From assembly GCA_963668435.2 (NCBI GenBank), contig CAXXSC010000005.1, positions 186,001 through 250,000 of the forward strand: a DNA stretch of 64,000 nt, written 5' to 3'. A model generated the notes under the pieces. It did no database searches and was not told where the DNA came from. It worked only from the letters and a program-made list of their open reading frames with translations. This document shows positions 43,931 to 52,421 of this stretch, one piece after another; the stretch's first letter is position 1; each line of letters begins with the position of its first letter. The translations under genes were made by a program, and so were the position numbers. The DNA comes from G963668435 sp963668435. Lineage in GTDB: Bacteria; Latescibacterota; Latescibacteria; Latescibacterales; Latescibacteraceae.

Positions 43931-43947
43931 CCGCCGCATCGGAGAAT

Positions 43948-45609
43948 TCACCTCACTGAAAAATCAAGCCTGATACTGCCGCCCTCGGGCATGAGACGCA
44001 TCACGGCAGTCTTTTCCTTCGCAAACGTCCCCTGAGAAGCTGTCACCGTATAGGGATGGTTCATGAACGTGGCGGAGACTTTCCGGCTTTCGATCCTGTC
44101 GAACGGCAGCTCTGCCGACAGGTCGCCGGTCAGCTCGAAATACCAGTTGTCTTTCATGCCGCCCTCGCCGCGGATGTCAAGGCTGCGTTCCTCGAATGTC
44201 AGCACCACGGCACCTTTGGGTGATTCGGTTGCCCACCGGACTGTCAGTTTGCCCTCAACACTGTCATCGACCTCAGGCGTGCCGCCTTTGACCTCGTTGC
44301 CATCAGCAGTTTTCAGCCTGAGCCCGGCAATATTCTTTTCCGAACTCCAGCGGAACCCGTCCACGAACGGCAGTGTTTCATAGCGGCACTGAGTCGAGGT
44401 GCCCTTCTTCGTGAGGTAATCCGAGGCCATGGTTTCGTCGAAGAGATGGATGTCGCGGAACCGCATGGTCCCTTTGTCCCAAAGGATGTTGGCACGATAG
44501 AATCGCGAATTAAACCACACTGTCTTGCGGTCTGACGATGCATGATCGTTGAGAACTGTCACCGAGGTCGGCGGCGTGACCGGGTACTTGTCAGCGAACC
44601 ACTTGCCTGTCTCGGCAAGGGTCTGGACAGCGACTTTACCGTCCTTGAGCATATCGGCGATCATGGGCACCTGTATCTCGAATCCCTGTTTCATGCCGTC
44701 CCACGTGAACGAGTTCTCCTGCCCGGCCTGAACATAGCCATAGGCCATGGCCGCGCCATTGATAAAAGAGTCGAAATACCAGCGGCACCACCTCTCGCTG
44801 CCGCCGCCGCCCTCATAGACAGGTTCGAGAGATACCACGTGCTGACGGTTCCCACCGAGACCGGCGTCATACTGGTGAATGGGATCGCTGCCAAGCATCC
44901 TGAAAATGGGCACCGGGATCTGGCTTTCCGCGTTCTGGGCAGGCATATAGGCGTTCTTTTTGCTCGGATAGAATCCCTGGTTCCAGTAGCCGCCCCACAT
45001 GGTGTAACCGTCGGTGCCGATCTGGTCCTTGCAGTTGCAGGAGGCGATGATACCATAGCGCTCAGCCATGTAGTTCAGCGTGTGGGCGTCGATGAACCAT
45101 GAGCCGACAGACACGGGATAATACCCGAAAATATTCTTGAACGCCGCCATGCAGGTATCGACAAGTTTCTCACGCTCCACAGGTGTGTAACCGGTGGCGA
45201 AACCCACGTTGGCGTGCCAGTCCCAGGGATAACGACCACGCCAGGTGTATCCGGTGTCCTCAACCAGCGGCTGCGGTATTTCCCACCAGACACCGATCTC
45301 GAAGCTGTCTTTGGGCAGCGCCTTGAGCAATTTCTGGTAACGTGCATCCATGAGCGCATCGTACTGCAGAAGGAAAGTGCCTTTCAAGCCGTATTCCTGC
45401 ATTATTTCGATCTGTGAGACGACCGTGTTATAGAGCACCTCCTCGGTAATCTTCTCACTACGAGGCTCCAGGAGGCGGATGAAATTGATGATGTTCACGA
45501 TGCGCGGCGAACTCTCATTCGCTGCCGCCCGGCCGGCATTAACAGTCAGAGAGGCAAGAAGACTGCATACAATGATGACAGTAATTACAAGCGTGTTCCT
45601 GTATTTCAT
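43948..45609 (-). CDS. Secreted NodB-like (polysaccharide deacetylase-type barrel) protein
   Basis: The 553-residue protein has a signal peptide (cleavage near residue 30). Residues about 36-330 resemble the beta/alpha barrel of polysaccharide deacetylase-like proteins: IEIMQEYGLKGTFLLQYDALMD, FEIGVWWEIPQP and VSVGSWFIDAHTLNYMAERYGI. The classic NodB zinc triad is not complete by eye, so catalysis is uncertain. The last 150 residues form a beta domain. It is followed on the same strand, after the repeat-rich gap, by the 1236-residue protein, and is divergent from the CBM9-like lipoprotein gene. Confidence 0.65.
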   Translation of the reverse strand: MKYRNTLVITVIIVCSLLASLTVNAGRAAANESSPRIVNIINFIRLLEPRSEKITEEVLYNTVVSQIEIMQEYGLKGTFLLQYDALMDARYQKLLKALPKDSFEIGVWWEIPQPLVEDTGYTWRGRYPWDWHANVGFATGYTPVEREKLVDTCMAAFKNIFGYYPVSVGSWFIDAHTLNYMAERYGIIASCNCKDQIGTDGYTMWGGYWNQGFYPSKKNAYMPAQNAESQIPVPIFRMLGSDPIHQYDAGLGGNRQHVVSLEPVYEGGGGSERWCRWYFDSFINGAAMAYGYVQAGQENSFTWDGMKQGFEIQVPMIADMLKDGKVAVQTLAETGKWFADKYPVTPPTSVTVLNDHASSDRKTVWFNSRFYRANILWDKGTMRFRDIHLFDETMASDYLTKKGTSTQCRYETLPFVDGFRWSSEKNIAGLRLKTADGNEVKGGTPEVDDSVEGKLTVRWATESPKGAVVLTFEERSLDIRGEGGMKDNWYFELTGDLSAELPFDRIESRKVSATFMNHPYTVTASQGTFAKEKTAVMRLMPEGGSIRLDFSVR

Positions 45610-45700
45610 ACGGCTTTTCCTTCACGGCGTTTTTGTGTTGATCCCGGTTAACAGTTACGAATAAAGCAGGAAGACTCCCAGCGAGAACAACTTATGATAT

Positions 45701-45729
45701 TTGCACACCTGAAACAAGGTTTATATGAT
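45701..45729 (+). promoter_or_regulatory. Candidate promoter of the CBM9-like lipoprotein gene
   Basis: TTGCAC (45701-45706), 17 bases, TATGAT (45724-45729), 140 bases before the start codon; the leader has no gene. Confidence 0.5.
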
Positions 45730-45868
45730 GTACCGCAGACCGAGAAACTGTCATGGATTTCGGTGTTCCCGTGCACCGTCGTTCATGCGATATATTATTT
45801 CCCTGGAACCTTCCGTCTGTTATATTTATGAAAATAATAAAAAACAAACTTACACCGGAGGAAAGGTA

Positions 45869-48583
45869 ATGAAACGTTTCGGAAGCATCGTGTTTTTAAC
45901 AATCATAACTGTTCTGACAGTATTTTTCATATGTTCATGCGGCGGAAGAAAACTGACAGATAGCAACAGTGATGTTTTCAGTATCGGCATTACCGGTGAA
46001 ACATGTAAGGTTGACGGTGTTCTCGATGAGGGTTTCTGGAAAGACGCCGTGCCCCTCGACGGTTTCCGTATCAACGCCGATCCCGACTCGATTCCCGAGT
46101 ATTACACTGCGGCCTATGCCGCCTATGGCGAAGATGCGCTTTTTGTGGCATTTGTCTGCGAGGAACACGAACGTCTGATCGAAATGACCATGAAACCGAA
46201 CGGCGATATTCACGACTACTGCGAACTGCTCACTTTCTCGCGGCCGGAAACACCCTGGTACTCCCCTTATTTACAGCGCCTCGATTACAAAAATGCCAAC
46301 AACGCGGTCCGCACCCAGCGCAGTTTTATCGTTTCCGCCACGGGAAAAGTCCGCGATGCGAATGTATATAAAACCGGCGCACACACACCTTACATAACGG
46401 ACCACGACTGGGAGGGCGACTGGGACTCAGCGGTAAAAGGCGGGAAAGGCTGTTACATCGCCGAGATCGCAATTCCCTGGGAAACCATCGGCGGCATGCC
46501 GAAACCGGGCCACGATTTCAGACTGCATTTTGTAAGACGGCGCGATGTCCCGGGACAGGAATTCGCCGTATTCAGCCATGTTAAGAGCGAAAATCTTTAT
46601 GTAAGCAGCTTCAATCCGGCTGATTTCAAACAGGAACATCCGCAGATATTTTCGCCGGTGACTTTTCATAATGACCATGCAGTCCTCTCGCGCTATATCG
46701 AAACCGAGGCGCCCTGGCATGTCGAACGTGACGAGACCGTTTATGAATCGGTGCTGACAGACCGTAAAGACCCGTACCGGGCCATACATTTTTATTTGGG
46801 GCTTAAGGGATTCCTCCTGCCTGACAGCCTCAGAAGCCGTTATGACGACGCCACCTGGACAAAGGAGGAGACAAATCTCCTCACCGAGCTGGGACGTGCC
46901 GGGATTACCGGGCCCTTCCTTCCCGGTTTCATGAGCAAAGTCGGAGAAAGCGGCGTTGACAGCCTCTATGCGGAGTATGGCATGCGCGGCAGTTTTCACG
47001 GTTACAGCAACGAGAAAAAAGCGATTGAAAAAGGCGCGAAAATGAAACGTCCGCGCGGCTCGGTCTCCTTTTTTGATCCGGCCTATGCAAGCGTAAAGCG
47101 CGATCTCATGGCCGCATGGCTGAAACGCTACGGGAGGAAACCGTGGCTTTTCGATTTCCGCGGACAGGATGAACCGTTCAACCAGATTGCCACAATCCTT
47201 CAGCCCGGCACCTATGAAATGATCGACAGCGAACTTAGAAAAGAATATGGTGTCGGTCTCGGTGTCCCCCAGGGAATCCCGAACACACCCTATCAGGACC
47301 AACCCGTGCATGAGAACAGTCTCGACCTTGCCGATCACGATACGGCGCTCTCACGTATCGCCATGTTCCGCTGGATGAACCGGCATTACGCCTCACTTGC
47401 CGAGAAAGAACATGCTATTGCGAAGAAATATGCACCCGACATGCTCTACGAGGCCTACAACAGGAACGCAGTCGCCGACATGGATTTCCTTGACCAATCG
47501 CTGATCCACGAGATTACGGATTATGTCTCTGCCGATCCCTACTCCTCGTTCTGCAGCTATGTTTACGGTGCCGACAGAAGCCGTTATCATGTCGGATTCA
47601 CCAGCAAGTTTGTCACCGACCTCGCCAGCGGAAAACCGACACAGATGATTATCCAGGGCTGTGACATGATCCAGCGCTATTCGACTCCCGCCAATGTCCG
47701 CGAATGGGCAAGCCAGGCGGCGAAAACCGGAGCTTCCATGATAGACTGGTGGGGCACTCCGCGCCTCGATCATCCTGACCTCTACCATGAAATGCTGCGC
47801 CTGTCGAAACTGTGGCTGGAACTTCCTCGCCTCGATATTCCCGATCAAACCGATATCGGTGTCATATTCAGCGACGATTCCAGGATTGCGGACGGTGACG
47901 AGGCCCTTCACGCACATTACAGCCTTCATGTCATCCTCGGCGAAAAGCTCGGTGCATGGTACAGGATTGTCAGTGAAAACCACGTGCGGAAAGGTATTCA
48001 TTCCCTCGAAGGTAAAAAACTCCTGATCGCGCCGCATCTCGGCTATCTTTCGCGGGAATTCGCGGAAAAACTGATCGATCATGTCGAAAAAGGCGCGACA
48101 CTGGTCCTGCTCGATCCCGACGCTTTCAAGCATGACATCGAGAGCGGATCCCTTACCGATCTGAGGATGTCGTTCCTCGGTCTCGGCGAATGCCCGAAAA
48201 AAACGGCCGAAGCCATGAAAAGCACCGCCGAAGGATCAGCGCGTTTCGGTTCGGTTAAAGAACTCCCGCTGAGGCCCATCTATCTTGCTGGAAACAAGCT
48301 CAACGCGCGGGCGTTCCCCGTACCTGAGGATGCCGAGGTATTGTTCAATTACGAGGACGGCGAGGCGGCTGCGTTCTCGCGTAAAATCGGCAAGGGCGAA
48401 ATCATTGTTTTCGGCGCCATGCCGTTCCAGGACAGCGAGCTAATTGAGGCCGCTTCAGGCTGGAACGACCTTTTTAAGGCACTTATCAACGAAAAGGGTA
48501 TCGAAAGCGACCTTCCCATCTGGAAATTCCAGTTCCCTGAAACAGGCGGTGAGGTCGAAGCATTTGATCTGCTGATAGACTGA
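45869..48583 (+). CDS. CBM9-like lipoprotein with glycoside-hydrolase-like body
   Basis: The ATG at 45869 follows GGAGGAAAGG and gives 904 residues; in-frame sequence before it is not coding-like. A lipoprotein signal ends at ICSC (Cys24). Residues about 40-260 match a CBM9-type domain (KVDGVLDEGFWKDAVPL, CELLTFSR, AEIAIPWETIGG, LHFVRR). A central barrel-like region (about 330-680) has FDFRGQDEP, ADPYSSFCSYVY and MIDWWGTPR. The C-terminal part with KKLLIAPHLGYLS and EKGATLVLLDPDAF resembles the trimerisation-type domain of GH42 beta-galactosidases. The exact family and substrate are unknown to me. It is probably a membrane-anchored glycosidase or binding protein. Confidence 0.7.
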   Translation: MKRFGSIVFLTIITVLTVFFICSCGGRKLTDSNSDVFSIGITGETCKVDGVLDEGFWKDAVPLDGFRINADPDSIPEYYTAAYAAYGEDALFVAFVCEEHERLIEMTMKPNGDIHDYCELLTFSRPETPWYSPYLQRLDYKNANNAVRTQRSFIVSATGKVRDANVYKTGAHTPYITDHDWEGDWDSAVKGGKGCYIAEIAIPWETIGGMPKPGHDFRLHFVRRRDVPGQEFAVFSHVKSENLYVSSFNPADFKQEHPQIFSPVTFHNDHAVLSRYIETEAPWHVERDETVYESVLTDRKDPYRAIHFYLGLKGFLLPDSLRSRYDDATWTKEETNLLTELGRAGITGPFLPGFMSKVGESGVDSLYAEYGMRGSFHGYSNEKKAIEKGAKMKRPRGSVSFFDPAYASVKRDLMAAWLKRYGRKPWLFDFRGQDEPFNQIATILQPGTYEMIDSELRKEYGVGLGVPQGIPNTPYQDQPVHENSLDLADHDTALSRIAMFRWMNRHYASLAEKEHAIAKKYAPDMLYEAYNRNAVADMDFLDQSLIHEITDYVSADPYSSFCSYVYGADRSRYHVGFTSKFVTDLASGKPTQMIIQGCDMIQRYSTPANVREWASQAAKTGASMIDWWGTPRLDHPDLYHEMLRLSKLWLELPRLDIPDQTDIGVIFSDDSRIADGDEALHAHYSLHVILGEKLGAWYRIVSENHVRKGIHSLEGKKLLIAPHLGYLSREFAEKLIDHVEKGATLVLLDPDAFKHDIESGSLTDLRMSFLGLGECPKKTAEAMKSTAEGSARFGSVKELPLRPIYLAGNKLNARAFPVPEDAEVLFNYEDGEAAAFSRKIGKGEIIVFGAMPFQDSELIEAASGWNDLFKALINEKGIESDLPIWKFQFPETGGEVEAFDLLID

Positions 48584-48626
48584 TTAATCGGCAACACAAT
48601 ATCTGATTCAACAGTTCATATCAAAT

Positions 48627-48670
48627 ACGGCAGCATGTCTTTCCCGGAAACGAGGAGGATATGCTGCCGT
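48627..48670 (+). terminator. Hairpin after the CBM9-like gene
   Basis: ACGGCAGCAT (48627-48636) pairs exactly with ATGCTGCCGT (48661-48670). The T-run is weak (TTAGTATAT), so termination is probable but not certain. Confidence 0.6.
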
Positions 48671-48820
48671 TAGTATATAATATTCTTCCACTTAGCAAAA
48701 TAGGCATTCCTGTTCTAATGTCATTATAATTAAAAACAGCTTGCCCGAAACCATGAACAGGCACGATATTGATAAATTTTAAGCAATAGTATCCCGAAAA
48801 CATATTGGGCAGGTTTGTAT

Positions 48821-50659
48821 ATGGCTTCATGTCTTTCAAAGGTGCAGGATTTTCTCCTTAAGAGAGTTCCTAACAAAGACTCCGAGTTGATCAGGAAAAT
48901 GATGCTCATCTACGGTATCGCCATAACCGGCATATTTTTCCTGGTAGTACTGGGCATTATTACTGTCATTCAGGGCAAAACGTTCATCGGCATCATGGAC
49001 CTGTTCATGGCGCTGTTACTGGCCGTCCTGGTCATTAACATGCATTATACATCACATTTTCTGGTAAGCAGCTATATTGGTATATTTTTCATATACCTCT
49101 TGTTTCTCTACGTTTTTGTTACAGGTGGGGTAAACAAAACCTCCTATATGTGGATGTATTCTTTCCCGCTGTGCTCACATTTCCTGCTGGGCGCACGGAA
49201 AGGTGCAATCGCGACATTACTGCTTTTCATTCCATCCGCGATCTTCCTTTTACTCGGCCTGTACAATCCTGAGATACAACTCTATTCTGCGGCTTTTACA
49301 CTGCGTTTCATACCATCGTTCCTCATTGTATTTCTCTTTTCCTTCATGTTCGAAAAATCACGGGAAAATGCTCATGAAAAACTCAATCATGCCATTGCCC
49401 ATCAGGAACAGGTAATCGAACAGCGTACAGAACAGCTTCATAAAGAAATCGAAAAAAAGGAAGAGTATTCGCGAAAGCTCAGACATTCCCAGAAAATGGA
49501 GGCTATCGGCCTTATGGCTGGCGGTGTCGCGCACGATCTGAACAACATCTTGTCGGGAGTTGTCAGCTATCCTGAGCTGATCCAGAGAAAACTGGGGGAA
49601 AAGAGCGATCTGCATAAGTCTCTTGATATAATCAAGGATTCCGGCAAACGGGCCGCCGCGGTAGTAGCAGACCTTTTGACTGTCGCACGCGGTGTTGCAA
49701 GCGAAAAATCGGTCTGTTCGGTCAACAGCCTTATCCACGATTATCTGAAAAGTCCCGAATTCGAGGCCCTTGCCTCGCGATATCCTACTGTCCGATATGT
49801 CAGCCGACCCGACAGCGAAATCATGAACATAAAATGCTCTCCCGTCCATTTCCGGAAATGTTTCATGAATATAGTTGTAAACGCGTTCGAGGCCATCGAT
49901 CGCGAGGGAACAGTCAGCATAACGACCTATAACAAGGTTTTCGACGAGCTGTCAGCACAGTCTCACAATCTGAAGGCCGGTAACTATATTGTCGTTTCAG
50001 TCAAGGATAACGGTCCGGGCATATCGAACGATGACATGGAACATATTTTCGAGCCGTTTTACACCAAGAAAATCATGGGGAGAAGCGGAACCGGCCTCGG
50101 GCTTGCCGTTGCCTGGAATACGATGAAAGATCACGACGGCGCGGTCACCGTGGAAAGCAGCATCAACGGAAGTACGTTCGACCTGTATTTTCCCGCGACA
50201 TCGGAAACAACAAAACAGCATGATCAAAACGCGCAACAGTCACGCCACAAAGGTCGCGGAGAAACAATCCTGATTGTCGACGACGAACAGCTGCAGATTG
50301 ACATAACATCACGGATACTTTCATCTCTCGGCTACAAGACGGCAAGCGCACTTTCCGGCGAGGAAGCTGTCGAATATCTCAAGCAGAATACCGCCGACCT
50401 TGTTATCCTCGACATGATAATGGGTGAAGGCATAAACGGCAGGAAAACCTACGAGGAAATTATCAAACTCCATCCGGGGCAGGCGGCTATTATTGTCAGC
50501 GGCTATTCCAAAAACAAGGAAGTCGATCTGGCCCTGAACCTCGGCGTCAAAGGATTCATCAGCAAACCATACAGCATCACCGAAATGAGCAGACTGGTCC
50601 ACGAGATACTGGAGCAGAAAAATATCGACGGGGGACAATCATCACCTTCTCAGGATTGA
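48821..50659 (+). CDS. Hybrid sensor histidine kinase/response regulator
   Basis: The ATG at 48821 gives 612 residues. An N-terminal membrane domain with six helices (about residues 27-185) is followed by a coiled coil (188-225), then the HisKA box GGVAHDLNN with His238. The HATPase domain has MNIVVNAFEA, VKDNGPGIS and GRSGTGLGLAV. The C-terminal receiver domain (about 480-600) has ILIVDDEQ and the phospho-acceptor Asp531 in ILDMIMGEG. It has no output domain and no adjacent regulator gene. The signal is unknown; with five glycan-related genes nearby, a polysaccharide cue is possible. Confidence 0.92.
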   Translation: MASCLSKVQDFLLKRVPNKDSELIRKMMLIYGIAITGIFFLVVLGIITVIQGKTFIGIMDLFMALLLAVLVINMHYTSHFLVSSYIGIFFIYLLFLYVFVTGGVNKTSYMWMYSFPLCSHFLLGARKGAIATLLLFIPSAIFLLLGLYNPEIQLYSAAFTLRFIPSFLIVFLFSFMFEKSRENAHEKLNHAIAHQEQVIEQRTEQLHKEIEKKEEYSRKLRHSQKMEAIGLMAGGVAHDLNNILSGVVSYPELIQRKLGEKSDLHKSLDIIKDSGKRAAAVVADLLTVARGVASEKSVCSVNSLIHDYLKSPEFEALASRYPTVRYVSRPDSEIMNIKCSPVHFRKCFMNIVVNAFEAIDREGTVSITTYNKVFDELSAQSHNLKAGNYIVVSVKDNGPGISNDDMEHIFEPFYTKKIMGRSGTGLGLAVAWNTMKDHDGAVTVESSINGSTFDLYFPATSETTKQHDQNAQQSRHKGRGETILIVDDEQLQIDITSRILSSLGYKTASALSGEEAVEYLKQNTADLVILDMIMGEGINGRKTYEEIIKLHPGQAAIIVSGYSKNKEVDLALNLGVKGFISKPYSITEMSRLVHEILEQKNIDGGQSSPSQD

Positions 50660-50848
50660 CAATTCGTGCCCATCGATTGTATGGATCAACCGGCGCCATT
50701 CCCACCACACATGACACGGCCCGCCAGTTGGAATATCCCTTCAGGCATATTCATTTTTCAAGCGCCGTCCTCACGCTGACACAACAAACTGCCCCGAACC
50801 TAAAGTCCGAGGCATTCTTTCCATCAACGCTGTGGCGAATCAACTACT

Positions 50849-51274
50849 TCAGCAGAAATTCTGCTTTTTATCCGGCTTCCCTTTTTTATATGCCACCGAC
50901 TGCATGACAGCGGCAACCTCGCCGTCCGGCGTTGTCACCTCGATGCGGTAGAATCCCAGGCGACGCGTTTCCCTGATCTTCTTTCCTTTCGCAATAAGAC
51001 GGCCCTCTGATCTCACCGGCGCCATATACTGAATGCTGCACTCGATTGCCACCGAGAGGATCCCCTCCGAATTACAGGCAGTCGCGAACGCCAGGTCCGC
51101 CAGTGAGAAGAACACGCCGCCGTGCACATTCCCGATACCATTGCAGGTGTTCGGGCCGATAGGCATTTCCACATGCGAACAACCGTCTTTTGCCTCGATG
51201 ATCTCGATGTTCAGAAGTTTCGCGAAAGTATCATGTTCCCTGATGAACTCGATCGTGTCATTAGTGTTTTTCAT
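50849..51274 (-). CDS. PaaI-family hotdog thioesterase
   Basis: The 141-residue single hotdog domain has the PaaI pattern GIGNVHGGVFFSLADLAFA, with the Asn/His-Gly-Gly segment and the aspartate expected for catalysis, and VAIECSIQYMAPV. It would hydrolyse acyl- or aryl-CoA thioesters in the cytoplasm. GGGAG precedes the ATG. It is convergent with the kinase gene and separated from the upstream HAD gene by a terminator. The substrate is unknown. Confidence 0.85.
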   Translation of the reverse strand: MKNTNDTIEFIREHDTFAKLLNIEIIEAKDGCSHVEMPIGPNTCNGIGNVHGGVFFSLADLAFATACNSEGILSVAIECSIQYMAPVRSEGRLIAKGKKIRETRRLGFYRIEVTTPDGEVAAVMQSVAYKKGKPDKKQNFC

Positions 51275-51298
51275 TCCTGTGCTCCCTGATGTATAAGC

Positions 51299-51326
51299 AA
51301 AAAGGCAGTCGTTTAACGACCGCCCT
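51299..51326 (-). terminator. Terminator after the HAD-family gene
   Basis: On the minus strand GGGCGGTCGTT pairs with AACGACTGCC (one or two mismatches) and is followed by TTTTT. Confidence 0.75.
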
Positions 51327-51356
51327 TTCTGCTGGTATGTATTTGCCGAATTTTCT

Positions 51357-52250
51357 TCAATAACAGCCTAACTTCCAGGACGGTGTCTCGGGGAGGAGTT
51401 TGTCGAACTCGGCGACAATCCCCGCGGCATAATCGCCGACATATTCACCGTTCTTAAACTTATCGGCGACCTCTTTGTAAAACCGCTCCCAAGACATTTC
51501 CTCGTGGCCGGGATTGATCGGATAGAAAGGCATGCCGTTGGCAGCGGCGGCGTTCTTGTCACCGGGCGCGTCGCCGAGCATGATGATATGACCCTCGGGA
51601 TACTTGTCCTTGACGATGGCGAGGTGCTCTTTTTTCTTACCCATCTCCTGACCGGCGATGACTTTCGGGAACTGGACGATGCCGTTCTCTTCCCATTCGC
51701 GGGTCAGAGCCTCTCCCGGCGTACCGGAACAGACAATGATGTCGGCCCATTCGCTGATTTTCTCAAGGCTCTCCTTTAGCAGGGGGAACGGCGGAACACC
51801 GTAGACGATGTCCTCGACCGATGCGTTGACAGCGTTGCTCCATTCGAGAGTCTGGGTGAGCACGGGATCGCCGGTCTCCTCGACAGCCTTGATCAGCGCG
51901 GGATTACCGAGCTTTGACTCGCTCTCGATCCAGTCGCGGAGAGCCTGGGCTTTCGGGATCTCGACATTGCGTTTCTGCACCTCGGGCCAGTCCTCGAGCA
52001 GATCGAACACCTTGATCAGCGCGGGAAAACGGTTGGCGCCGCGCCATTTTGAGTAGAGATTGACAAACTCCGCGGCGGCACGGGCGTATTTCGAAACCGC
52101 CTGAAGGTTCCAGTATTTGACCGTGTTGGGAATGAAACATTCCTTATGCTTGATCTCCATCGAGTCGAATACACAGCCGTCGGAATCGATAGCGATGAGA
52201 AAATCATGCTCGACTTTCAGGTTCTTCAAAGGTGCGGCAGCATCTGACAT
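51357..52250 (-). CDS. HAD-superfamily hydrolase
   Basis: The 297-residue protein has the HAD nucleophile motif AIDSDGCVFDS (Asp22 and Asp24), motif II VCSGTP, the motif III lysine near KKKEHLAIV and motif IV MLGDAPGDKNAA. A helical cap lies at about residues 35-165. It is probably a phosphatase or related phosphotransferase for a small molecule. GGAGGT lies eight bases upstream. It follows the LarA-like gene on the same strand after a 171-base gap that holds repeats. The substrate cannot be predicted. Confidence 0.83.
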   Translation of the reverse strand: MSDAAAPLKNLKVEHDFLIAIDSDGCVFDSMEIKHKECFIPNTVKYWNLQAVSKYARAAAEFVNLYSKWRGANRFPALIKVFDLLEDWPEVQKRNVEIPKAQALRDWIESESKLGNPALIKAVEETGDPVLTQTLEWSNAVNASVEDIVYGVPPFPLLKESLEKISEWADIIVCSGTPGEALTREWEENGIVQFPKVIAGQEMGKKKEHLAIVKDKYPEGHIIMLGDAPGDKNAAAANGMPFYPINPGHEEMSWERFYKEVADKFKNGEYVGDYAAGIVAEFDKLLPETPSWKLGCY

Positions 52251-52261
52251 GCGAAAAACCT

Positions 52262-52395
52262 CCGGTTAAATTAATTCAAGATTGAAGATTCAATAATCAA
52301 GATTATATTTATTCCACACAGGAATAAAATCGCAAAGGCAAGAAAGTGCTCGCCTTTTCACGGTTATCTTTCTCTGCGTCTTTGCGGTAAAAATC
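52262..52395. repeat. Intergenic repeats between the HAD and LarA-like genes
   Basis: Two types occur: AATTCAAGATTGAAGATTCA with AATAATCAAGATT, and CTCTGCGTCTTTGCGG (52372-52387). The second recurs at 35457 and in reverse at 43663. Confidence 0.6.
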
Positions 52396-52421
52396 ATCTT
52401 CTGATCCATCCATTCCGTATT

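Larger units (their letters stand above)
43482..43947. other. 465-base gap made mostly of intergenic repeats
   Basis: No gene is seen. The left part (43575-43735) carries CAGGAGTCAG, ACGGATGACACAG, AACGCAAAGACGCAAAAGCG and CCACAGAGATCACAGAGAGA. The right part (43825-43930) carries comparable motifs in the opposite orientation (CTCCGTGCTCTCTGTGAG, CACATCTTTGCGTTG). The two halves thus form a loose inverted arrangement around a short unique centre. Confidence 0.65.

Noticed and set aside
43482..43947. CRISPR array
   Set aside because: The repeats are short, imperfect, of several types and irregularly spaced, and no cas genes are present.
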